This document shows positions 17,042 to 25,136 of a stretch of 64,000 nt of DNA, piece by piece (within the stretch, counting starts at the first letter, position 1; each line of letters starts with the position of its first letter). Position numbers and translations under genes: made by a program. Origin of the DNA: JANQMX01 sp965247175 (lineage in GTDB: Bacteria; Pseudomonadota; Alphaproteobacteria; Kiloniellales; DSM-21159); the NCBI GenBank assembly GCA_965247175.1, contig OZ252006.1, positions 4,092,001 to 4,156,000 of the forward strand. The letters are read 5' to 3'. Under the pieces are notes generated by a model. That model had not been told where the DNA came from and searched no databases. It was given only the letters and a program-made list of their open reading frames with translations.

Positions 17042-17515
17042 ATGCGCGCTCGTCTGCCCTGGATCCTTCTGGCCATCTCTCTGGTCCTCAACGTCGCCAT
17101 CGTCGGCGGCCTGCTCTACGAATGGCAGGACGACCGCTTCGGGCGCGGCTCGGAGCGTGCCATCGAGCACTTGAGCGAAGAGCTCGATCTCACCGCCGAT
17201 CAGCAGCAGTTGCTGCGGAACGTGATCGACGGTGTCGTGGAACGGCGGCAGGCGCGGCGCGATGCGGAGCCATCCCCGCAGCGCCAAGCCCTGGTGGATC
17301 TGCTCGCTGAAGAGAGTTTCGCCGAAGCCGAAACAGAGCGCCTGCTGAACGAGATGAGCAGCGAACGCAATCAGCTATGGGTCGAGGTCTCGCGCGATAT
17401 GCATGCCTTCGTCAGCGCGCTGGACCAGGAACAGCAGGCCGCGTTCCTCACCATGGCCAAGGAACGCGGGTTCTTTCGCGACCTCTTCAGGAGCGGTCGC
17501 AAGCGGCGGAACTAG
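17042..17515 (+). CDS. Spy/CpxP-like periplasmic protein (metal-resistance sensor type)
   Basis: Membrane-anchored periplasmic protein of 157 residues: one N-terminal hydrophobic segment (7-28), then an all-helical domain. Two LTxxQ-like turns are visible, DLTADQQQLLRNV near residue 55 and ALDQEQQAAFLTM near 130, as in the Spy/CpxP/CnrX fold. This matches the periplasmic heavy-metal sensor family that often accompanies an ECF sigma and its anti-sigma. An alternative GTG start lies three codons upstream (17033). It is probably the signal-input or chaperone component of the three-gene stress module. The inducing signal (metal or misfolded protein) is unknown. Confidence 0.72.
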   Translation: MRARLPWILLAISLVLNVAIVGGLLYEWQDDRFGRGSERAIEHLSEELDLTADQQQLLRNVIDGVVERRQARRDAEPSPQRQALVDLLAEESFAEAETERLLNEMSSERNQLWVEVSRDMHAFVSALDQEQQAAFLTMAKERGFFRDLFRSGRKRRN

Positions 17516-17533
17516 CGCTCCGCTCAAGCTCGA

Positions 17534-17562
17534 TTGACGCGCAATTGCCGTCTGCCTAGGGT
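17534..17562 (+). promoter_or_regulatory. Predicted sigma-70-type promoter of lysS
   Basis: TTGACG (17534-17539) and TAGGGT (17557-17562) are separated by 17 bp. They lie 39 bp before the lysS start, with the expected transcription start near 17569. The -35 is near consensus and the -10 is a moderate match. Confidence 0.5.
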
Positions 17563-17600
17563 CCGCGGCACTTCTAGCAAGAGAACAGAAGCAGTCGGAC

Positions 17601-19196
17601 ATGACGAGCGAGCGCGAACTGGCCGCCGCGGCCAAGGCATGGCCCTTCGAGGAAGCCCGCAAGGTGGTGAAACGCCTGGGCGGCAAGACGCCCGACAAGG
17701 GCTATGTCCTATTCGAGACCGGTTACGGTCCCTCGGGCCTGCCGCACATCGGCACCTTCGGTGAGGTGGTGCGCACCACCTGCGTGCGCCAAGCCTTTCA
17801 GCGCCTCTCCGACGTGCCGACCAAGCTCTATTGCTTCTCCGACGACATGGACGGCCTGCGCAAGGTGCCGGACAACATCCCGAACAAGGAGATGATCGCC
17901 CAGCATCTCGGCAAGCCGCTGACCGATATCCCCGATCCCTTCAGCAACGAGTACAGCTCCTTCGGGGCGCACAACAACGCGCGCCTGATGGCGTTCCTCG
18001 ACGCATTCGGCTTCGACTACGAGTTTCAGTCCTCGACCGAGTGCTATCGCTCGGGCCGCTTCGATGCGGCCTTGCTGCAGGTGCTGCGGCACTACGACGA
18101 GGTCATGAAGGTCATCCTGCCGACCTTGGGCGCCGAGCGGCAGGCGACCTACAGCCCCTTCCTCCCGATCAGCCCCAAGTCCGGCAAGGTGCTGCAGGTT
18201 CCGATGCTGGAGCGCGACGAAGACGCGGGCACGGTCGTCTTCGAGGACGAGGACGGGACCAAGACAGAGCTGCCGGTGACCGGGGGGCACTGCAAGCTGC
18301 AGTGGAAGGTCGACTGGGCCATGCGCTGGTATGCGCTCGACGTTGATTACGAGATGTCCGGCAAGGATCTGATCGATTCGGTCACCCTGGGCAGCAAGGT
18401 CTGCCGCATTCTCGGCGGCCGGCCGCCGGAGGGCTTCAACTACGAGCTCTTCCTGGACGAGGAGGGGCAGAAGATCTCCAAGTCCAAGGGCAACGGCCTC
18501 TCGGTCGAGGAGTGGCTGACCTATGCGCCGCCGGAGAGCCTGTCGCTCTTCATGTTCCAGAAGCCGCGCAGCGCCAAGCGGCTCTACTTCGATGTTATTC
18601 CGCGCGCCGTCGACGACTACCTGACCTTCCTCGGCAAGTACGGCGAGGAGGAGCCGCCGCGCAAGCTGGAGAACCCGGTCTGGCACATTCACAACGGAAC
18701 GCCGCCCGAGCGGGAAACAGGCCTCAGCTTCAGCCTGCTACTCAATCTGGCCAGTGCCGCGAACGCCTCGGATGCTGACGTCATGTGGGGCTTCATCAGC
18801 CGCTACGACCCGGCCGCGACGCCGGAGAGCGACCCCATCCTGGCCAAGCTGGTGGACTACGCCATCAACTACTACCGCGACTTCGTGAAGCCGCAGAAGC
18901 GCTACCGCGCGGCCGATGCGACAGAGCAGGCTGCCATGCAGGACCTGCTGCAACGCTTCGCGGCCCTGCCCGAGAACGCCGATGCGGAGACCATCCAGAA
19001 CGAGGTCTATGCAGCCGGCAAGGACGCCGGCTTCGAGAACCTCAGGGACTGGTTCCGCGCGCTCTACGAGGTGCTGTTCGGGCAGAGCCAGGGGCCGCGC
19101 TTCGGCTCCTTCGTCGCGCTCTATGGCCTGCGAGAGAGCGAGGCGTTGATCCGCGAGGGGCTCGCTCGCAGCGAGACGCCGGCTGCCAGCGCCTGA
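17601..19196 (+). CDS. lysS: Class I lysyl-tRNA synthetase
   Basis: Charges tRNA-Lys with lysine. The protein has 531 residues and is a class I enzyme with a Rossmann catalytic core: the HIGH-type motif is GPSGLPHIG (43-51) and the KMSKS-type motif is KISKSKGN (about 291-298). Core blocks CYRSGRFD, GGHCKLQWKVDW and YEMSGKDLIDS are typical of the archaeal/alphaproteobacterial class I LysRS, which is unrelated to the common class II LysRS. A small C-terminal helical anticodon-binding region ends in FGSFVALYGLRESEALIREGL. It is the only gene of its transcription unit visible and converges with the aminotransferase gene. Confidence 0.95.
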   Translation: MTSERELAAAAKAWPFEEARKVVKRLGGKTPDKGYVLFETGYGPSGLPHIGTFGEVVRTTCVRQAFQRLSDVPTKLYCFSDDMDGLRKVPDNIPNKEMIAQHLGKPLTDIPDPFSNEYSSFGAHNNARLMAFLDAFGFDYEFQSSTECYRSGRFDAALLQVLRHYDEVMKVILPTLGAERQATYSPFLPISPKSGKVLQVPMLERDEDAGTVVFEDEDGTKTELPVTGGHCKLQWKVDWAMRWYALDVDYEMSGKDLIDSVTLGSKVCRILGGRPPEGFNYELFLDEEGQKISKSKGNGLSVEEWLTYAPPESLSLFMFQKPRSAKRLYFDVIPRAVDDYLTFLGKYGEEEPPRKLENPVWHIHNGTPPERETGLSFSLLLNLASAANASDADVMWGFISRYDPAATPESDPILAKLVDYAINYYRDFVKPQKRYRAADATEQAAMQDLLQRFAALPENADAETIQNEVYAAGKDAGFENLRDWFRALYEVLFGQSQGPRFGSFVALYGLRESEALIREGLARSETPAASA

Positions 19197-19226
19197 GGTG
19201 TCAGCCGCATCCGGGGGAGCGCCGCG

Positions 19227-20063
19227 TTAGGCGGCGTGCGCCCACTCCCAATAGAGCTCACGGGCGCGGCGGTAGACCGGGCCCGGCTGCATGTCGCGCT
19301 GCTCGATGCGGGTGATCGGCATGACCTTGCCGTAGTTGCCGGTGCTGAAGATCTCGTCGGCTTCGAGGAAATCGTCGTAGGTCAGCACCCGCTCATGCAC
19401 GGGAATGCCGGAGTCGCGCAGTAGCTTGGCGACCCGCTGGCGGGTGATGCCGTTCAGGAAGGTGCCGTTGGGGATGGGCGTGTGGGCCTCGCCGTCCTTG
19501 GCCATCCAGAGGTTGGCGGTGGCCAGCTCGGCGACATGGCCCATGGCATCCAGCACCACGGCGTTGTCGAAGCCGCGCTCCTGCGCCTCGCGCAGCGCCC
19601 GTCCCGAGTTGGGATAGAGGCAGGCCGCCTTTGCGTCGGTTGGCGCCTGGGCCCGGGTCGGGCGGGCAAAGCTCGACAGCATGATGGCGCTACCGTTCGG
19701 TTTCGGCAGCGGCGCCTCGTGCAGGGTCAGGCAGAAACGGGTGGTCTGGGGGTCGGCGGCGACGAAGCCGCCCTCGGCCCAGAACATCGGGCGGATGTAG
19801 AGCTCGGCATCCGTGGCGAAACGGGCCCGGCCGTCCTCGACCAGCTCTTCCATCTCACCGGCGCTGAGCAGCGGGTCGAGGCCCATGACCTTGGCCGAGT
19901 CCACCAGCCGCTGGCAGTGTAGATCGATATCCGGCGCGACGCCTTCGAAGGCACGAGCGCCATCGAATACGGTGGAGGCCATCCAGAAGCCGTGGGTCAT
20001 GGGACCCATCAGCATGGGGTTTCCCTCCAGCCACTGGCCGTCAACGTAGTGCCACGCCTGCAT
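19227..20063 (-). CDS. Branched-chain-type aminotransferase (PLP fold class IV)
   Basis: PLP enzyme of 278 residues from the ATG at 20063, which has GGAGAGG in front. Fold class IV markers are FDGARAFEG near the start, YIRPMFW, the catalytic lysine region DAKAACLYPNSGRALREA, GHVAELATANLWM with its PLP-phosphate contacts, and NGITRQRVAKLLRD. This composition fits the branched-chain / D-amino-acid aminotransferase group, and an alphaproteobacterial sub-branch is commonly annotated as branched-chain aminotransferase. Exact amino-acid specificity cannot be told, and no ilv genes are adjacent. The reading frame extends 22 codons upstream without supporting signals. Confidence 0.88.
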   Translation of the reverse strand: MQAWHYVDGQWLEGNPMLMGPMTHGFWMASTVFDGARAFEGVAPDIDLHCQRLVDSAKVMGLDPLLSAGEMEELVEDGRARFATDAELYIRPMFWAEGGFVAADPQTTRFCLTLHEAPLPKPNGSAIMLSSFARPTRAQAPTDAKAACLYPNSGRALREAQERGFDNAVVLDAMGHVAELATANLWMAKDGEAHTPIPNGTFLNGITRQRVAKLLRDSGIPVHERVLTYDDFLEADEIFSTGNYGKVMPITRIEQRDMQPGPVYRRARELYWEWAHAA

Positions 20064-20347
20064 CAGCCTCTCCCCGGGGTTTGGCAAAGTCTCTCGCAAA
20101 AAGGATAGCCGTTCCCCCGAGGGGCGCAAACCCGCCTTTCGCGCGACGGGCGACGGCGCATGTGGACAGCTGTGAGGATCAGCTCACTTCCGGGCAAGAT
20201 TGCGGCGCCAGACCCGGACGGTGCCCCGTCTTGCACGGCGCCGCGTCGATTGGCCGCCCCTGCGCAACGCAGTTGGAAGACAGACGAGCCGCTCTCGACG
20301 TCTTGCATGGCTGGGTTGCAACAGGTTTTTGGTTTTCGCCTGAGTCT

Positions 20348-20980
20348 CTACTGGCTGGCCCAGATGATGCGGGACATCCAGGCGACCTCGCCGGCGGAGA
20401 GCACGCGCTCCTCCTCGGCCGGATTGAGCGAGATCAGCTCGACCCGCCGGGCGGTCATGCGCCGCAACTGCTTGGCCATGACCTCGCCTTCCAAGGTCTT
20501 GACCACGATGCGATCGCCGCGGCGGATGCTGGCGGCCGGCGACACGATGATGGTGTCGCCGTCGCGATAGACCGGCTCCATCTCATCGCCGGCAATCTCC
20601 AAGGCGAAGGCGTTGGGGTCGCCGATCTGGGGAAAGAGCACCTCGTCCCAGCCGGTGCCGGTCGGGTAGCCGGTCTCGTCGAAGAAGCCGTTATGTCCTG
20701 CCTGTCCGTAGCCGATAACCGGAATGCGCTGGGCCAGGGCACTGGCGTTCTCTTCTCCGATCAGGCTGACGAACTCGGCGAGCGAGGCGCCGGTTGCCGA
20801 GAGAATCTTGGCCACCGATTCGGTGCTCGGCCAGCGTTGCTTGCCTTCGCTGGTGACGCGCTTGCTCTTGTTGAAGGTGGTGGGGTCGAGCCCGGCTCGG
20901 CGCGCTAGACCGGAGGGCGAGAAGCCGTACTTCGCCGCCAACTGGTCGATTGCCCGCCACACATCAGCATGTCTCAGCAT
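20348..20980 (-). CDS. S24/LexA-like HTH repressor lacking the catalytic serine
   Basis: Transcriptional regulator of 210 residues. Residues 1-75 form a helix-turn-helix domain (FSPSGLARRAGLDPTTFNKSKR). Residues 85-210 are an S24-type C-terminal domain. The cleavage-like Ala-Gly (94-95, YGQAGHNG) is present and the catalytic-lysine position is kept as K170 in EVMAKQL. The nucleophile motif reads GDEMEP, not GDSMEP, so Ser is replaced by Glu133. Self-cleavage as in LexA or phage CI is therefore not expected, and the domain may serve only dimerisation or ligand sensing. A candidate operator lies upstream at 21074-21090. No phage genes are nearby. Confidence 0.85.
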   Translation of the reverse strand: MLRHADVWRAIDQLAAKYGFSPSGLARRAGLDPTTFNKSKRVTSEGKQRWPSTESVAKILSATGASLAEFVSLIGEENASALAQRIPVIGYGQAGHNGFFDETGYPTGTGWDEVLFPQIGDPNAFALEIAGDEMEPVYRDGDTIIVSPAASIRRGDRIVVKTLEGEVMAKQLRRMTARRVELISLNPAEEERVLSAGEVAWMSRIIWASQ

Positions 20981-21073
20981 GGGAAGATGATCTCATGGAC
21001 TGCAGGCAAAATGCACTAGGAACAAACAGCTATTATGGGTGCAAGGATTTGGAAAAAGATTGAGTTCCAGTCC

Positions 21074-21090
21074 TGTTCTGCATAGGAACA
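21074..21090. promoter_or_regulatory. Candidate operator of the S24-type repressor
   Basis: TGTTC (21074-21078) and GAACA (21086-21090) form a dyad with a 7-bp spacer, 94 bp upstream of the repressor start. A related half-site, TGCACTAGGAACA, lies at 21012-21024 and shares TAGGAACA with the dyad. Placement and spacing suit autoregulation. Binding is inferred only. Confidence 0.4.
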
Positions 21091-21258
21091 TCAACCTTTC
21101 GGCTCTGCCTCTACTGCCAGGGGATAACACGAACCGTGCGAAGAGACACCTATAATGTGTCGCCGATGCGGTTGATCAGCCTTTCATTCCGCTGCCTTCA
21201 GCCCCTATCCGGTTGATAAACAACCTTAGGGGATCGTCTGGCATATCAGTTGCGCTCT

Positions 21259-22581
21259 CTAGACCTCGGTCCAGGGGCGCACGTCGCTGCCGTCGAAAAA
21301 GCGGCTGTAGCGGAAAGGAGTCCGATCGATGGTCTCGGGGCCGCCGCCGACCATCTCGGCCACGACCTTGCCGGCGCCCGGCCCGATGCCGAAGCCGTGG
21401 CCGCTGAAGCCCGTGGCCAGGTGCAGTCCAGGAATAGAATCGACCGGCGAGATGATCGGGACCGCATCCGGCGTCACGTCGATCAAACCGGCCCAGCGTT
21501 CTGCCACTGTGACATCTTTCAGCACCGGATAGACGCTCTTCAGGTTGGCGAAGGCCTCGTTGAGGATGGTGGCGTTTGGCGGCGGGTCGAGAACGCGGGT
21601 CTTCTCGAAGGGGGTGACCTCGTCGTTGCGCCAGCGGGTCGGGCGCAGCAGCTCGTCGAAGAACTGGCGCTTCAGGCGAACGCGCAGCCGCTTGCGCTCC
21701 ATCTTGTAGGCGGCCAGGAAGCGGTGGCCGTAGCGCAGCAGATTCGGCGTGACCAGGAACTCGGTGGCATAGCCGTGGGAGACGGTGTAGCCGCCGTCCT
21801 CTCGCCGCCGGATGGCGACCTGCTTCGACCAGACGGCGCCCTCGGTCACCACCGGCGCCGGCGAGGTGCGCAGCACCGAGGAACGGATGTTGAGCGCCGG
21901 CAGTTCCAGGCCGAGGTTGCGGCAGAAGAGGGTCGACCAGGCGCCGCCGGCGAAGACCAGGGTTCCGGTCTTGATGGTGCCGCGCTCGGTGACGACGGCG
22001 GAGAGCCGTCCGCCTTCTGTCTCGATGCCGCGCACGGCGCAGTCGGTGACGACGTGGGCGCCCAGGCGTTCGGCCGCGCGGGCGATGATCGGTGCCGCCT
22101 TCTTCGGCTCGGCCCGCCCGTCGCTCGGCGTGTGCAAGGCGCCGGCCCAATTGCGTCCGGCATCGGGCAGCAGGCTCTTCAGCTCCTGCGCGGAGACCAG
22201 CTTGGTGTCGAGCTGATACTGCTTGGCGATCTCCAGCCAGGATTCGTAGGAGGCCATGTCCGCTTCGGTCTCGGCCGTGTAAATCACGCCGGTTTGGCGG
22301 AAGCCGAGGTCCTCGCCGATCTCCTCGCCCAGGCCGCGCCAAAGGCGCAGGCTTTCCATGATGGTCGGCAGCTCGGCGGGATCGCGCCCCTGCTGGCGGA
22401 CGTAGCCCCAGTTGCGGCTCGACTGCTCGCCGGCGATTCGGCCTTTCTCACAGAGCGCGACCGAGACGCCGGCCTTGGCCAGGTAGTAGGCGGCGCTGAC
22501 GCCGATGATGCCGCCGCCGGCAATCACCACGTCCGCCTGGGCCGGAAGCGCCCTGCCCGAATTCCCTGTCGCCTCTGCCAT
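21259..22581 (-). CDS. FAD-dependent oxidoreductase, DAO/DadA family
   Basis: Flavoprotein of 440 residues from the ATG at 22581; a GTG start seven codons upstream is also possible. The N-terminal dinucleotide-binding fold is ADVVIAGGGIIGVSAAYYLAKAG with the distal acidic residue in ALCEKG. The block AGEQSSRNWGYVRQQGRDPAELP is typical of sarcosine oxidase / D-amino-acid dehydrogenase relatives. The C-terminal FAD loop reads ATGFSGHGFGIGPGAGKVVAEM, and the segment ERWAGLIDVTPDAVPII is the usual DAO signature. It probably oxidises a D-amino acid or N-methyl amino acid, but the substrate cannot be told. It is a single gene, divergent from DUF952/pyrD. Confidence 0.88.
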   Translation of the reverse strand: MAEATGNSGRALPAQADVVIAGGGIIGVSAAYYLAKAGVSVALCEKGRIAGEQSSRNWGYVRQQGRDPAELPTIMESLRLWRGLGEEIGEDLGFRQTGVIYTAETEADMASYESWLEIAKQYQLDTKLVSAQELKSLLPDAGRNWAGALHTPSDGRAEPKKAAPIIARAAERLGAHVVTDCAVRGIETEGGRLSAVVTERGTIKTGTLVFAGGAWSTLFCRNLGLELPALNIRSSVLRTSPAPVVTEGAVWSKQVAIRRREDGGYTVSHGYATEFLVTPNLLRYGHRFLAAYKMERKRLRVRLKRQFFDELLRPTRWRNDEVTPFEKTRVLDPPPNATILNEAFANLKSVYPVLKDVTVAERWAGLIDVTPDAVPIISPVDSIPGLHLATGFSGHGFGIGPGAGKVVAEMVGGGPETIDRTPFRYSRFFDGSDVRPWTEV

Positions 22582-22625
22582 GCCTCTATGCCCCGGTTCC
22601 ACAGCCGATCGGTCAAGCTTTCAGC

Positions 22626-22655
22626 TTGGCCGACTGGACGGCATTTCGCTAGGGT
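22626..22655 (+). promoter_or_regulatory. Possible promoter of the DUF952-pyrD operon
   Basis: TTGGCC (22626-22631) and TAGGGT (22650-22655) are spaced by 18 bp, 10 bp before the ATG at 22666. The -10 hexamer is the same as that proposed for lysS. The short distance would give an almost leaderless mRNA. Confidence 0.3.
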
Positions 22656-22665
22656 CCCCCGCGTC

Positions 22666-23016
22666 ATGACAGCTTTGATTTTTCATGTTTGCAAAAAGGC
22701 GGACTGGGAGGCCGCGCAGGCGAGCGCCGCGTCCTACCGCGGTTCGGCCGACGATCTGCGCGACGGCTTCATCCACTTCTCGGCCGCGGACCAGCTCGAG
22801 ACCTCGGTCGCCAAACACCGCGCTGGGCAGACCGGCCTACTGCTCTTGGCCGTGGACCCCGAACGCCTTGGCGATGCCCTCAAGTGGGAGCCCTCGCGGG
22901 GCGGGGCGCTCTTCCCGCACCTCTATGGGCCGCTCCTGGCCGACGCCGTGGTCTGGGCCCGCGACCTGCCGCTTGGCGACGATGGGCACCACGTTTTCCC
23001 GGATTACTCCAAGTGA
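22666..23016 (+). CDS. DUF952 family protein
   Basis: Small soluble protein of 116 residues. Family blocks are IFHVCKKADWEAAQ at the start, YRGSADDLRDGFIHFSAADQL near 25-45, VDPERLG, KWEPSRGGALFPHLYGPL and the C-terminal ADAVVWARDLPL. The fold is related to ADP-ribosyltransferase-like or glutathione-related small domains, but no function is proven. It is often found next to pyrD in alphaproteobacteria, as here. Its stop codon overlaps the GTG start of pyrD (GTGA), which points to translational coupling. The open frame extends far upstream only because of high GC. Confidence 0.85.
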   Translation: MTALIFHVCKKADWEAAQASAASYRGSADDLRDGFIHFSAADQLETSVAKHRAGQTGLLLLAVDPERLGDALKWEPSRGGALFPHLYGPLLADAVVWARDLPLGDDGHHVFPDYSK

Positions 23017-24023
23017 GTCTCTATCGCCTGCTGCGTCCGCTGCTCTTTACCTTGGATGCCGAGCGCGCCCATCGGCTGACGATCTGGGCACTGCGCAACG
23101 GCCTGGTGCCGGGTGGTGGCGGACACAAAGGGGCTCCGGTCACGGTCTGGGGCAAGACGGCGCCCAACCCCATCGGCCTCGCCGCCGGCTTCGACAAGAA
23201 CGCCGAGGCAATCGAGGCGCTGTTCCGCCTCGGCTTCGGCCTGGTCGAGATCGGCTCGGTGACGCCGCGCCCGCAGCCCGGCAATCCGCAGCCTCGGGTT
23301 TTTCGTCTGGTCGAGGACCGCGGCGTGATCAACCGCCTCGGCTTCAACAACGAGGGGGTGGACGCGGTCGAACGGCGCCTGGCCGCCTTTCGCGAGAAGG
23401 GAACGGCTCCGGGCCTGCTCGGGGTCAACCTGGGCAAGAACAAGGACAGCCCCGAGGCCGCGCCCGACTATGCCATCGGTGCGAAGCGCCTGGCGCCCTA
23501 CGCCGACTATCTCGTCATCAACGTCTCATCGCCCAATACGCCGGAGCTGCGCGCTCTGCAGAGCCACTTCGAGCTGGAGCGGATCATCGAAGCGACCCGC
23601 GATGCCATGAGCGCGAACCCCGTTCCCTTGGTCGTCAAGATCGCTCCGGACCTGAAGCAGGCGGACAAAGAAGAGATCGCCGTTGCGGCCCTGGACGAGG
23701 CGCTCGACGGCCTGATCGTCAGCAACACCACCGTCGCCCGTCCACCGGATCTCACTAGCTCGCAACAGGGTGAAACCGGCGGCCTGAGCGGCCGGCCGCT
23801 TCGGCGTCCCTCCACCGCGCTGCTGGCCGAAATGCACCGGCTGACCGAAGGCAAGATTCTGCTGATCGGCACCGGCGGCGTCTCCAGCACCCAAGACGTC
23901 GAGGCCAAGCAGGCGGCCGGCGCCACCCTGGTGCAGCTCTACACGGGACTCGTCTACAAGGGCCCCGGCCTGCCGGCGCGGCTGGTCGCAGGACTCGCCG
24001 CCAATAGCGCTGGGCCCTCCTAG
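23013..24023 (+). CDS. pyrD: Dihydroorotate dehydrogenase (quinone), class 2
   Basis: Membrane-associated FMN enzyme of pyrimidine synthesis that oxidises dihydroorotate to orotate with quinone as acceptor. The protein has 336 residues from a GTG at 23013. The N-terminal amphipathic helix SLYRLLRPLLFTLDAERAHRL is the class 2 membrane and quinone domain. FMN and substrate motifs are GLAAGFDKNAEAIEALF, IGSVTPRPQPGNPQPRVFRL, NRLGFNNEG, LVINVSSPNTPELRALQ (Ser catalytic base) and the C-terminal LIGTGGVSSTQDVEAKQAAGATLVQLYTG. It starts inside the DUF952 stop codon. Confidence 0.96.
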   Translation: MSLYRLLRPLLFTLDAERAHRLTIWALRNGLVPGGGGHKGAPVTVWGKTAPNPIGLAAGFDKNAEAIEALFRLGFGLVEIGSVTPRPQPGNPQPRVFRLVEDRGVINRLGFNNEGVDAVERRLAAFREKGTAPGLLGVNLGKNKDSPEAAPDYAIGAKRLAPYADYLVINVSSPNTPELRALQSHFELERIIEATRDAMSANPVPLVVKIAPDLKQADKEEIAVAALDEALDGLIVSNTTVARPPDLTSSQQGETGGLSGRPLRRPSTALLAEMHRLTEGKILLIGTGGVSSTQDVEAKQAAGATLVQLYTGLVYKGPGLPARLVAGLAANSAGPS

Positions 24024-24062
24024 ACATTACCTTACTGGGGCAAAGGAGATGTCTGCCCCGCC

Positions 24063-25064
24063 ATGCGCCTGGCCAGCTTCAATCTGGAGAACCTCGACGA
24101 CGCCCCCGGCGGCGAGCCCGCCTTGGAGGAGCGGCTGGCCGTGCTTCGGCCGCAACTTCTCAGGCTCGATGCCGATCTCCTGGCCCTGCAGGAGGTCAAC
24201 GGCCAGAAGGACGGCAAGGGCCCGCGCAGCCTGCGCGCCCTCGATAGACTTTTGGAAGACACGCCTTACCGGGACTTCCACCGGGCCACGACCATGGGGC
24301 TGAACGGCAACGGCCCAGCCGACAAGCACAACCTGGTGTTTCTCAGCCGCTGGCCCATCGCCGCCGCGCGGCAGATCCGGCACGAGAAGGTGTCGCCGCC
24401 GATGCATCGCCTGCTGACGGCGGAGCCGCCGAACGAAGAGGCCGAGGCCGTGCAGTGGGATCGCCCACTGCAGCATGTGGAGGTGGCCTTGCCCGGCGGC
24501 GCCCGGCTGCACGTGATCAACCTGCATCTGCGCGCGCCGCTGGCCGCCCACATTCCCGGGCAGAAGAGCGGGCCTTTCGCCTGGAAGAGCGTCGCCGCCT
24601 GGGCCGAAGGCTTCTATCTCGCCGCCATGAAGCGTTGCGGCCAGGCCTTGGAGGTGCGGCTACTGGTCGAGGCGCTCTTCGATGACGATCCAACTGCGCT
24701 CATCGCCGTCTGCGGTGACTTCAACGCGGAGGATCGGGAAACGCCGCTGCGCATCATCCGTGGCGACCTGGAAGATACAGGGGCGGGGATTCTCGCAGCG
24801 CGGTCCCTGGTGCCGCTGGGCCGCAGCCTGCCTCGCGCGCAAGGCTTCACCGTGCTGCATCGCGGGCAGCCCCTGACTCTCGATCACCTGCTGGTCTCGA
24901 AGAGCCTCATGGCGACCTATCGCTCCATCGAGGTGCACAACGAGTGGCTCGGCGATGAGTTGGTGGACTACGCGACGGTGAGCCACAGCCCGGAGTCCTA
25001 TCACGCGCCGCTGGTTGCCACCTTCGATCTGGCAGCTCTGACCGGCGGTCTCAGCAGACCCTAG
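24063..25064 (+). CDS. Endonuclease/exonuclease/phosphatase family protein
   Basis: Protein of 333 residues with the EEP (DNase I-like) fold. Metal and catalytic segments in order are RLASFNLENLDD (Asn), LLALQEVNGQ (Glu metal ligand), HNLVFLSRWPI, LHVINLHLRAPL (His), AVCGDFNAEDRETPL (Asp-Asn) and a C-terminal pair YATVSHSPESYHAPLVATF (catalytic His). No signal peptide is visible, so it is probably cytosolic. The substrate (nucleic acid, phospholipid or inositol phosphate) cannot be inferred. It follows pyrD by 39 bp on the same strand and may be in its transcription unit. Confidence 0.85.
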   Translation: MRLASFNLENLDDAPGGEPALEERLAVLRPQLLRLDADLLALQEVNGQKDGKGPRSLRALDRLLEDTPYRDFHRATTMGLNGNGPADKHNLVFLSRWPIAAARQIRHEKVSPPMHRLLTAEPPNEEAEAVQWDRPLQHVEVALPGGARLHVINLHLRAPLAAHIPGQKSGPFAWKSVAAWAEGFYLAAMKRCGQALEVRLLVEALFDDDPTALIAVCGDFNAEDRETPLRIIRGDLEDTGAGILAARSLVPLGRSLPRAQGFTVLHRGQPLTLDHLLVSKSLMATYRSIEVHNEWLGDELVDYATVSHSPESYHAPLVATFDLAALTGGLSRP

Positions 25065-25075
25065 CCTTTCGGGGA

Positions 25076-25104
25076 TTGGTCTCCCCGGCGCGCGCCGCTA
25101 TATC
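25076..25104 (+). promoter_or_regulatory. Predicted promoter of the HAD-family gene
   Basis: TTGGTC (25076-25081) and TATATC (25099-25104) are separated by 17 bp. They lie 32 bp before the start codon at 25137. The -10 hexamer is identical to that of the rpmB promoter found at 39329-39334. Confidence 0.5.
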
Positions 25105-25136
25105 CAGGCCGTCTTTCTCCAAGCGACAGCGTGCCC

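Noticed and set aside
20348..21100. LexA/SOS regulator or prophage repressor region
   Set aside because: The S24 protein lacks the catalytic serine, no alphaproteobacterial LexA box (GTTC-N7-GTTC) is seen, and no phage genes are nearby.
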